5,621 bases of DNA from Acidimicrobiia bacterium (GTDB lineage: Bacteria; Actinomycetota; Acidimicrobiia; IMCC26256; JAENVU01). Under the pieces are notes generated by a model, which saw only the letters and a list, made by a program, of their open reading frames with translations, searched no databases and had not been told where the DNA came from. Both the position numbers and the translations under genes were made by a program. The stretch lies in assembly GCA_017882945.1 (NCBI GenBank), contig JADGON010000457.1, positions 1 through 5,621 of the forward strand. Direction: 5' to 3'. Positions 1 to 5,111 of the stretch are shown in pieces (within the stretch, counting starts at the first letter, position 1; each line of letters starts with the position of its first letter).

Positions 1-87
1 AAGCGCGGCCTCGTCGGCGATCGTGTCGGAGGGCCGAAGCACTGAAGGCTCGAGCCCTGGTGAGAGGTGTGCTCAAACGCCGTGGGG
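1..87. other. Window-edge stretch with no assignable gene
   Basis: This short stretch lies beyond the stop codon of the GAF/PAS gene. Two fragments reach the left edge. On the minus strand, a GTG at 40-42 opens a frame reading VLRPSDTIADEAAL with GC-rich third positions, but no convincing Shine-Dalgarno precedes it. On the plus strand, frame 1 reads KRGLVGDRVGGPKH and stops at 43-45, which could be the end of a convergent gene. They cannot both be real, and neither is long enough to identify. A 10-base perfect palindrome (GGCTCGAGCC, 47-56) lies just upstream of the GTG. No remnant of a histidine-kinase ATPase domain is visible in any minus frame. Confidence 0.2.
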
Positions 88-1698
88 TCAGTCGGCCGTG
101 AGCGCTTCGCGCAATGCGGTGATCGTGTCGTCCAACTGATCGATTGCGGTCTTCGCTCTGTCGATCAGGGTGTCGGGCGGGGCTTGCAGCCCACCCTGCA
201 GCGACAGCCCGATTGCCCAGAGGCGGCGGACTGCAACGTCGAGCACGGTGCTCGCGATTCGGTCACGTTCAGTCTCGTCGACCCCGTTGTGGACCGCGAG
301 CTCGTGGGCGAGCTCGCGGTCGGTGACGTCGCGGAAGACGACGACGGTGCGGAGCTCTCCGAACTCGTTCTCGAAGACGGCGGAGCTCACCTCGGCAGGG
401 AAGGAGCTCCCATCCGCCCGGACCATGGAGAGCTCGCCGAAGAAGCTCCCGCTGGACTCGCGTTGCTTGAGTCCAGCGGCCCAGCGCGGGTCGGAAGCGT
501 CCGCGAGGCCGGATCGTCCGCGCCGACGAATTTCTTCCTCCGACATCCTCAGCACGTGGCAGGCCGCAGGGTTGGCCGCGAGGATCTGACCATCGGGCGC
601 GGTGAACAGCACGGCGTCGAGGCTGTGTTCGAACATTGCCGATGACACCGCATGAGCATCGACCGACGTGACTCGCGATGGTCCCTGCAGCCTGCTGCGT
701 ATCGGCGCGAGTGCGGCGGTCGAGCCGGCAGACCGACCGGCTGTCGATACAGGGCCATCCACGAGAGTCGCGAGGGCGCCTCGCAACAAACCGGCGGGCA
801 TCGCCATGCCGAAGACGGCGTCGGCGCCCAGGCGTCGGGCCTTCTCCTCGACCGCGGCGTCTCCGGTGAGGACAGCCAGTACCGCGTCCGGCCATTGGGC
901 GCGAACCATGTCGGCGATCTGAATTCGGGACGCATTGAGCAGGTCCCCCGCGACCACCACGAGGTCGAGCGGTTCTTCGCCCATCAGATCGGTGAGGGCC
1001 TGGTGCTCATCACATTCGGTAACGCTGAACCGAGCGTCATCGCGAAGTGCGCGAAGGATCGGGGATGGTCCGGGTTGCGACCGCTGAACGACCAGCGTCT
1101 TGGTCGGAGCACCCGGGCGCCGGACAGCGCGGGGTTGCCGAGTGGAACGATTCGGGGTGTCGGTCGCCGCGCGGGACTCGCGTTGTGTTCGGTGCGCGAC
1201 GAGGGCGAGGGCGCATTCATCGCCGAGAGCGCGGATGAACAACCGGTCGGGTTCCGAGAACTCGCGAGGTTCGAGGAAACTCACCCCGAGACACCCGATC
1301 AGCAAACCGTTGGCGACGAGGGGAATCGCTGCCCACGCCTGCGAACCCGAGACGGCCGGACCCAGCAAGGACGGAAACCGCCTTTCCGCTTCGTCGCGTG
1401 ACGCCACCCACACCGGTTCCCGGTCGCGTGCTGCAACGGTGAGCGGAAGGTCGTCCTCCACGCTCATGCGCGCGAATGCCGCAAGGGCATCTCTCGAGTA
1501 GCCGACAGTCTCGACCGGAACGACCGTGCCGTCGGGGTGGACGAGTGCGAGCACGCCGCCTTCTGCGCCGAGCCCGGCCATTCCCTGACGAACGACGATG
1601 TCGATGACATCGGACGGACGAAGTGACTCGGTCAGCGCACGGCAAACCATCGCCAGGCGAGCCAGCTGATCGACGCTGCTGCTGGTTTGCTCGACCAT
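88..1698 (-). CDS. GAF / pseudo-receiver / PAS sensor protein with a His-less, truncated histidine-kinase dimerisation domain
   Basis: A predicted cytosolic signalling protein of 536 residues with no signal peptide or membrane segment. Domain order: GAF about 13-170 (motif WAAIPLVANGLLIGCLGVSF at 122-141); a proline/arginine-rich linker 171-198; a response-regulator-receiver-like fold about 199-314; PAS about 349-460 (AMFEHSLDAVLFTAPDGQIL, ending VVVFRDVTDRE); then two helices, 474-532, resembling the HisKA_3 dimerisation region of DevS/NarX-type kinases (ERDRIASTVLDVAVRRL, AIGLSLQ). The receiver lacks the acidic pair (Q205/R206), the phospho-Asp (A250) and the conserved Lys (M298), keeping only T278. 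Leu486 stands where the phospho-His is expected, and the protein stops with no HATPase domain. It therefore probably cannot autophosphorylate; GAF and PAS may still bind a ligand or mediate protein contacts. The ATG at 1696-1698 is chosen because GGAAGG lies 7 bases upstream. No partner response regulator is visible. Domain calls are secure at family level; cellular role and ligands are unknown. Confidence 0.9.
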   Translation of the reverse strand: MVEQTSSSVDQLARLAMVCRALTESLRPSDVIDIVVRQGMAGLGAEGGVLALVHPDGTVVPVETVGYSRDALAAFARMSVEDDLPLTVAARDREPVWVASRDEAERRFPSLLGPAVSGSQAWAAIPLVANGLLIGCLGVSFLEPREFSEPDRLFIRALGDECALALVAHRTQRESRAATDTPNRSTRQPRAVRRPGAPTKTLVVQRSQPGPSPILRALRDDARFSVTECDEHQALTDLMGEEPLDLVVVAGDLLNASRIQIADMVRAQWPDAVLAVLTGDAAVEEKARRLGADAVFGMAMPAGLLRGALATLVDGPVSTAGRSAGSTAALAPIRSRLQGPSRVTSVDAHAVSSAMFEHSLDAVLFTAPDGQILAANPAACHVLRMSEEEIRRRGRSGLADASDPRWAAGLKQRESSGSFFGELSMVRADGSSFPAEVSSAVFENEFGELRTVVVFRDVTDRELAHELAVHNGVDETERDRIASTVLDVAVRRLWAIGLSLQGGLQAPPDTLIDRAKTAIDQLDDTITALREALTAD

Positions 1699-1705
1699 CC
1701 GTGGG

Positions 1706-1711
1706 CCTTCC
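1706..1711 (-). promoter_or_regulatory. Shine-Dalgarno of the GAF/PAS gene
   Basis: On the minus strand the bases GGAAGG stand 7 bases before the ATG at 1696-1698. This supports that ATG over the out-of-frame ATG 25 bases further upstream, and over internal starts. Confidence 0.65.
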
Positions 1712-1766
1712 GCCGATGTTCGGCATCAATGAGAAGCGGACCCGCGACTCAACACTGCGAAACGGC

Positions 1767-1772
1767 AATTTA
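1767..1772 (-). promoter_or_regulatory. Candidate -10 box for the GAF/PAS gene
   Basis: TAAATT on the minus strand matches four of six positions of a sigma-70-type -10 box and sits in a locally AT-richer patch of a GC-rich spacer. No good -35 box lies 16-18 bases upstream (the sequence there is around CTTCGG). It would give a leader of about 60 bases before the ATG. A second, weaker pairing is TTGAGT (1747-1752) with TTGATG (1724-1729) at 17-base spacing. Both are tentative, and read-through from the tRNA unit is also possible. Confidence 0.25.
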
Positions 1773-1803
1773 GCTGGGCATTGCGAAGGCCGAAGCATCG
1801 CGG

Positions 1804-1831
1804 CGCGTTCCGTCGCATTCCTGACGGCGCG
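1804..1831 (-). other. GC-rich hairpin in the tRNA trailer / GAF-PAS leader
   Basis: The minus-strand transcript can fold 1827-1823 (CCGTC) against 1814-1810 (GACGG) around an 8-base loop. After a two-base AA bulge (1809-1808) the stem continues with four more pairs (1831-1828 with 1807-1804). That makes nine pairs, eight of them G-C. No U-run follows, so it is not a classic intrinsic terminator. It starts 33 bases beyond the tRNA 3' end and could limit 3' trimming or attenuate read-through. The fold is visible in the sequence; any function is inference. Confidence 0.35.
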
Positions 1832-1839
1832 GCCACAGA

Positions 1840-1861
1840 GGTGGTGGTGGTGGTGGTGGTG
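1840..1861. repeat. Perfect trinucleotide microsatellite, (GGT)7 on the plus strand
   Basis: Seven uninterrupted GGT units plus one extra G, which read as repeated ACC on the minus strand. The tract ends two bases before the 3' end of the tRNA-Leu gene, so in the transcript it lies in the trailer and contains several CCA triplets. In chance reading frames it would encode a run of His on the minus strand or Trp on the plus strand, but neither of those frames is a credible gene. Such tracts can gain or lose units by replication slippage. Confidence 0.9.
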
Positions 1862-1863
1862 CG

Positions 1864-1947
1864 TGTCGGAGGGGGGACTTGAACCCCCACGCCCCAAAGG
1901 GCACTAGCCCCTCAAGCTAGCGCGTCTGCCGTTTCCGCCACTCCGAC
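1864..1947 (-). tRNA. tRNA-Leu, anticodon GAG
   Basis: An 84-base class II tRNA including the discriminator. The acceptor stem is GTCGGAG (1947-1941) with CTCCGAC (1871-1865), followed by discriminator A (1864). The D-stem is GCG/CGC with a loop containing GG. The anticodon stem is CTAGC/GCTAG around loop TTGAGGG, placing anticodon GAG at 1913-1911. A variable arm of about 15 bases can form a GCCC/GGGC stem, as expected for leucine. The T-arm is GGGGG/CCCCC around loop TTCAAGT. A14 and A73 fit leucine identity. It reads CUC and, by wobble, CUU codons. The 3' CCA is not encoded: the next bases are CGC, so CCA must be added after 3' processing. It sits 52 bases downstream of the oppF stop on the same strand. 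Confidence 0.97.
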
Positions 1948-1958
1948 GTGGAGGGGTG

Positions 1959-1964
1959 ATCTTA
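1959..1964 (-). promoter_or_regulatory. Candidate -10 box of tRNA-Leu
   Basis: TAAGAT on the minus strand ends 11 bases before the mature tRNA 5' end, which would place the transcription start about 5 bases upstream of the tRNA. It matches the TANNNT pattern of a -10 box. No clear TTGACA-like -35 box lies at 16-18 bases; the nearest TTG-containing hexamer, TTGGCT, is 24 bases away. An 8-base palindrome GCGATCGC (1965-1972) is immediately upstream. Confidence 0.4.
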
Positions 1965-1987
1965 GCGATCGCGGCCGTCAGATCGGG

Positions 1988-2001
1988 GAGCCAAGCGGCT
2001 C
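1988..2001 (-). terminator. Weak hairpin overlapping the oppF stop codon
   Basis: On the minus strand GAGCC and GGCTC can pair around a GCTT loop, giving a 5-bp stem that begins inside the TGA stop codon of oppF. No T-rich tract follows (the next bases are CCCGATCTG). It is at best a weak stop, and the opp transcript may run on into the tRNA. Confidence 0.2.
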
Positions 2002-3028
2002 AGACCGCGGTCATCTCTTCGGCAAAGTGACAGGCCACCGGATGGCCCTGGCCGCGGTCGACGAGCGCGGGCTCTTCCTGTGCACAGATCTCCTCCGCCT
2101 TCCAGCAGCGGGTCCGGAACCGGCAGCCGCTGGGTGGGTTCGCGGGGCTCGGCACGTCACCTTCGAGCACGATCCGCTTCCGTTCGCGCTCCTTGCGCGG
2201 GTCGGGCACGGGCACCGCCGAGAGCAGGGCCTGCGTGTACGGATGACCGGGACGCTCGTACACGTCGTGCACATCACCGATCTCCACGATCTTGCCCAGG
2301 TACATCACCGCGACGTTGTCGCAGATGTGGCGCACCACCGACAGGTCGTGCGCGATGAACACGTACGCGAGCTGCAGCCGCTCCTGCAGGTCCTCGAGCA
2401 GGTTCACCACGCCGGCCTGGATCGACACGTCCAGTGCGGACACCGGCTCGTCGAGCACCACCAGGTCCGGGTCCAGTGCCAACGCGCGCGCGATGCCGAT
2501 GCGCTGGCGTTGGCCGCCGGAGAACTCGTGCGGGAACCGGTTCACGTGCTCGGGATTCAACCCGACGGTGGCCATCAGCTCCTTGACCCGCTCGAGCCCG
2601 GCGTCATGCCACGTCCCGTGGACCCGCATGGGCTCAGCGATGATCGCCTGCACCGTCATGCGCGGGTTCAAGGACGCGTACGGATCCTGGAAGACGATCT
2701 GCATCTTCCCCCGCATCGTGCGGACATCGGACCGCGACGCGCCGAGCACGTCCACCCCGTTGAAGTGCACCGAACCCGAGGTCGGCTCGATGAGCCGCAG
2801 GATGCAACGCCCGGTGGTGGACTTCCCGCACCCCGACTCCCCCACCAACCCGAGGGTCTCGCCCCGCCGCACCGCGAAGGTGATCCCCGACACGGCCTGC
2901 ACGTCGCCGACCTTCTGCTTGAACAGCCCGGCGCGGATCGGGAAGTTCTTGATGAGGTCCTGCACCTCGAGCACGGGCGGCGGCGCGCCCGGCGCGGATG
3001 AGGTCGGGTCCGAAGCGACCCAGGTCAT
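2000..3028 (-). CDS. oppF: Oligopeptide/dipeptide ABC importer ATPase, OppF/DppF type
   Basis: One of the two ATPases on the cytosolic face of a peptide-type importer; it would pair with the product of the gene just upstream. Visible motifs in the 342 residues: Walker A GESGCGKST (63-71), Q-loop Gln114 in IVFQDP, signature SGGQRQR (170-176), Walker B LVVLDE (189-194) with catalytic Glu194, D-loop SALD (197-200) and switch His227. The C-terminal peptide-transporter extension from about 250 (HPYTQALLSAVPVPDP) carries Cys302, Cys308, Cys315 and Cys333. GCGKST and the IRAGLFKQKV insert before Walker A are more typical of OppF than OppD. Length is usual for the family. The ATG overlaps the oppD stop as ATGA, with GGAGG 7 bases upstream. 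All nucleotide-binding motifs are intact. It is the last gene of the cluster. Substrate specificity is not set by this subunit and stays open. Confidence 0.95.
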   Translation of the reverse strand: MTWVASDPTSSAPGAPPPVLEVQDLIKNFPIRAGLFKQKVGDVQAVSGITFAVRRGETLGLVGESGCGKSTTGRCILRLIEPTSGSVHFNGVDVLGASRSDVRTMRGKMQIVFQDPYASLNPRMTVQAIIAEPMRVHGTWHDAGLERVKELMATVGLNPEHVNRFPHEFSGGQRQRIGIARALALDPDLVVLDEPVSALDVSIQAGVVNLLEDLQERLQLAYVFIAHDLSVVRHICDNVAVMYLGKIVEIGDVHDVYERPGHPYTQALLSAVPVPDPRKERERKRIVLEGDVPSPANPPSGCRFRTRCWKAEEICAQEEPALVDRGQGHPVACHFAEEMTAV

Positions 3029-4128
3029 GACCGCGCCTCCGTCTCACCAAGCGCGACCGCTTGCTCCTCGGCCAGGCGCTCCGAGAAGTGGCACGCGGCC
3101 CAGTGATCGTCGCCGACCAATCGCAGGTCCGGCCGCTCGTGATCGCAGATCCCCGGAACCTCGGCCATCGGGCAGCGCGGGTGGAACGCGCATCCCGGCG
3201 GCAGGAACACGACCGACGGCGGCTGGCCCGTGATCCGGTGCAGCCGGCTGTGCTTATCCGAGCGCCGGTCCAGACGCGGGAGTGACGCGAGCAGGCCCAC
3301 CGCGTAGGGATGGCGCGGCTCGTAGAAGATCTGGTCGACGGTGCCCATCTCGACCTGGCGGCCCGCGTACATCACGAGCACGCGGTCCGCGACGCCCGCC
3401 ACCACACCGAGGTCGTGGGTGATCAACATGACCGACGAGCTCGTCCGGTCCTGGATGCGCTCCAGCACGTCGAGCACCTGCGCCTGGATCGTGACGTCGA
3501 GCGCGGTCGTCGGCTCGTCGGCGATGAGCAGGTCGGGGTCGTTGGCGATCGACATCGCGATCATCGCCCGTTGCCGCATCCCGCCCGAGTACTCGTGCGG
3601 GTACTGCTCGGCGCGGTCCCTCGGGTTCGGGATGCCCACGATCTCGAGCAGCTCGATGACCCGGTCGTCGACTTCCTTGTCGTTCAAGTCCTGATGGACG
3701 AGGATCGCCTCCGCGATCTGCTTGCCCACCTTGAACACCGGGTTGAGCGCAGCCAGCGCATCCTGGAAGATCATCGCGATCGAGGAGCCGCGCAGCTTCT
3801 GGAGGTTTTTCTCGGACTGGCCGAGGATGTTCTCGCCCCGGAACAGCACCTCGCCCGAGATCTTGGCCGACTTCGGCAGCAGGCCCAGGATCGCCATCGA
3901 CGTGACGCTCTTGCCCGAGCCGGACTCCCCCACGATGCCGAGGGTCTCGTTCGGATTGACCGTGAACGACACGTCGTCGACCGCGTGAACGATGCCGTCG
4001 TCGGTCGGGAACTCCACCGTGAGGTTGCGTACCTCGAGCAGCGGGCCGTCCGGGCGACCCCGGCCGTTCCCGCCCGTCTCCCCGGGCTCGAGGTCGATCG
4101 GCTCGAGCATCTCCGGCGTCTGGGCCAT
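3025..4128 (-). CDS. oppD: Oligopeptide/dipeptide ABC importer ATPase, OppD/DppD type
   Basis: Partner ATPase of the adjacent OppF-like protein, driving uptake by ATP hydrolysis at the inner face of the membrane. Among its 367 residues: Walker A GESGSGKS (67-74), Q-loop Gln122 (MIFQDALAALNP), signature SGGMRQR (181-187), Walker B LLIADE (200-205) with Glu205, D-loop TALD (208-211) and switch His238. SGGMRQRAMIAMSIANDP is characteristic of OppD/DppD. The C-terminal extension holds PPGCAFHPRCP and a quartet Cys313, Cys319, Cys328, Cys346, matching the iron-sulfur-type cysteine pattern known in this family. A hydrophilic, Gly/Glu-rich N-terminal stretch of about 28 residues precedes the ATPase core and makes the protein slightly long. 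The start shares one base with the oppC stop (TGATG); its Shine-Dalgarno is weak (GAGAAG, 5-base spacing), so translation may depend on ribosomes finishing oppC. Confidence 0.96.
   Translation of the reverse strand: MAQTPEMLEPIDLEPGETGGNGRGRPDGPLLEVRNLTVEFPTDDGIVHAVDDVSFTVNPNETLGIVGESGSGKSVTSMAILGLLPKSAKISGEVLFRGENILGQSEKNLQKLRGSSIAMIFQDALAALNPVFKVGKQIAEAILVHQDLNDKEVDDRVIELLEIVGIPNPRDRAEQYPHEYSGGMRQRAMIAMSIANDPDLLIADEPTTALDVTIQAQVLDVLERIQDRTSSSVMLITHDLGVVAGVADRVLVMYAGRQVEMGTVDQIFYEPRHPYAVGLLASLPRLDRRSDKHSRLHRITGQPPSVVFLPPGCAFHPRCPMAEVPGICDHERPDLRLVGDDHWAACHFSERLAEEQAVALGETEARS
3036..3040 (-). promoter_or_regulatory. Shine-Dalgarno of oppF inside oppD
   Basis: GGAGG on the minus strand, 7 bases before the oppF ATG and inside the last codons of oppD. 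It is the strongest ribosome-binding site in the cluster and fixes the start at the ATGA overlap. Confidence 0.75.
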
Positions 4129-5111
4129 CAGTGCTTCTCAGACTGCGGGTCGAACGCATCGCGTAGGCCGTCGCCGAGGAAGTTGACGCAGAGCACCGTG
4201 ATCAGGATCGCGACGCCCGGGGCGTAGAGCAGGTAGGCCTGCGGGGTGCCGACGTAGCCCTCGGCGTCCGAGAGCATGTTGCCCCAGGACGTCTGCGGCG
4301 GTCGCACCCCGAAGCCGAGGAACGACAGCGTCGACTCGGTGATGATCGCGAGGGCCACCGCAAGCGTGGCGTTCACCATGATCGGGCCGATGATGTTCGG
4401 GATGATGTGCCGGACGACGATCCGTTTCCCCTTGGCGCCGGACGCACGCGCGGCTTCGATGAACTCCTTCTCCTTCAAGGAGAGCACCTGACCGCGCACG
4501 ACGCGCGCCACGTACATCCAGAACAGGAACGACAGGATCAGGATGATCGTGCTCTCGGTGCCACCGAACTTCTTCAGCGCGATGGCGAGAATGGCGAGCG
4601 CCGGGACTACGAGAAACAGGTCGGTGATGCGCATCAGCAGCTGGTCGGTCGCCTTGCCCATGAACCCTGCGATCGCGCCGACCGCGGTGCCCACGAGGGT
4701 CGAGATCAGCGCCACCATGAACCCGATCTCGAGCGAGATCTGGCCCGCGTAGAGGAGCCGCGTGAGCTGGTCCCGGCCCAGCTCGTCCGTACCGAGCCAG
4801 TGCTTCCCGCCGGGTGCCACCGACCCGAGCAACAGGTCCTGATGGGTGTTGGAGTAGGGCGCGAACAACGGGGCGCCGAAGCACAGGATCACCAGGAGGA
4901 TGAGCACGACGATCGAGGCCATCGCGACCTTGTGGCGTACGAAGCGGCGCCGGAACAGCGCCCACTGCGACCGGGCGATCGGCTCGGCGTGGGTCGCGGT
5001 CTCGAACTCCCCCTCGGCCGACGGGATGAACCCGCTCGGACCGACGCCGCCCGGCGCCATCTCGTCGCGCAGGTTGCGTTGACCGTGCCCGAGCTCCTCG
5101 TCAGACTTCAT
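4128..5111 (-). CDS. oppC: Oligopeptide/dipeptide ABC importer permease, OppC/DppC type
   Basis: One of the two membrane subunits forming the channel, with OppB. The 327 residues begin with about 60 hydrophilic residues; the part nearest the membrane is basic (ALFRRRFVRHK), as expected for a cytosolic N-terminus. Likely membrane segments are near 62-84, 128-150, 162-180, 187-205, 244-266 and 293-312. After the first comes the OppC hallmark loop HWLGTDELGRDQLTRLLYAGQISL (104-127). The ATPase-contact EAA loop is EFIEAARASGAKGKR (216-230) followed by RHIIPN, with EAA at 219-221 and Gly225 conserved. TLSFLGFGVRPPQTSWGNML (261-280) is also typical of the family. The start codon lies in an ATGA overlap with the oppB stop; GAGGA stands 10 bases upstream. 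The N-terminal extension is acidic and low in conserved features, so a downstream start cannot be fully excluded. Confidence 0.96.
   Translation of the reverse strand: MKSDEELGHGQRNLRDEMAPGGVGPSGFIPSAEGEFETATHAEPIARSQWALFRRRFVRHKVAMASIVVLILLVILCFGAPLFAPYSNTHQDLLLGSVAPGGKHWLGTDELGRDQLTRLLYAGQISLEIGFMVALISTLVGTAVGAIAGFMGKATDQLLMRITDLFLVVPALAILAIALKKFGGTESTIILILSFLFWMYVARVVRGQVLSLKEKEFIEAARASGAKGKRIVVRHIIPNIIGPIMVNATLAVALAIITESTLSFLGFGVRPPQTSWGNMLSDAEGYVGTPQAYLLYAPGVAILITVLCVNFLGDGLRDAFDPQSEKH

Noticed and set aside
319..654. PAS domain as a light-sensing LOV domain.
   Set aside because: The flavin-binding GXNCRFLQ motif is absent; the Cys at residue 380 is in a different context (NPAACHVL).
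1840..1861. Repeat tract as a possible CRISPR array or tandem-repeat regulatory array.
   Set aside because: The units are 3 bases with no spacers, so it is a simple microsatellite.
1217..1897. Minus-strand open frame with a run of seven His near its start, resembling a His-tag or metal-binding protein.
   Set aside because: The His run is only the microsatellite in translation. The frame runs through the tRNA 3' half and then overlaps the GAF domain out of frame, with Arg/Gly-rich, domain-less sequence.
1623..1907. Plus-strand open frame with a poly-Trp run.
   Set aside because: It is the same microsatellite read on the other strand, antisense to the tRNA and the sensor gene start; no ribosome-binding site or domain.
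1864..1947. tRNA-Leu as an integration site for a mobile element carrying the sensor gene.
   Set aside because: I found no second copy of the tRNA 3' end, no integrase and no transfer genes in the window. The sensor gene has similar base composition to its neighbours.
1965..1972. GCGATCGC palindrome, the HIP1 motif abundant in cyanobacteria.
   Set aside because: I noticed it only once, and an 8-base GC-rich palindrome is expected occasionally by chance; nothing else suggests a cyanobacterium.
2027..3001. Long plus-strand open frame opposite oppF (also similar ones at 3310-4227 and 4407-5420).
   Set aside because: These are typical antisense shadows of GC-rich genes, rich in His, Arg, Asp and Val. 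The minus-strand frames encode complete, motif-bearing transporter proteins.
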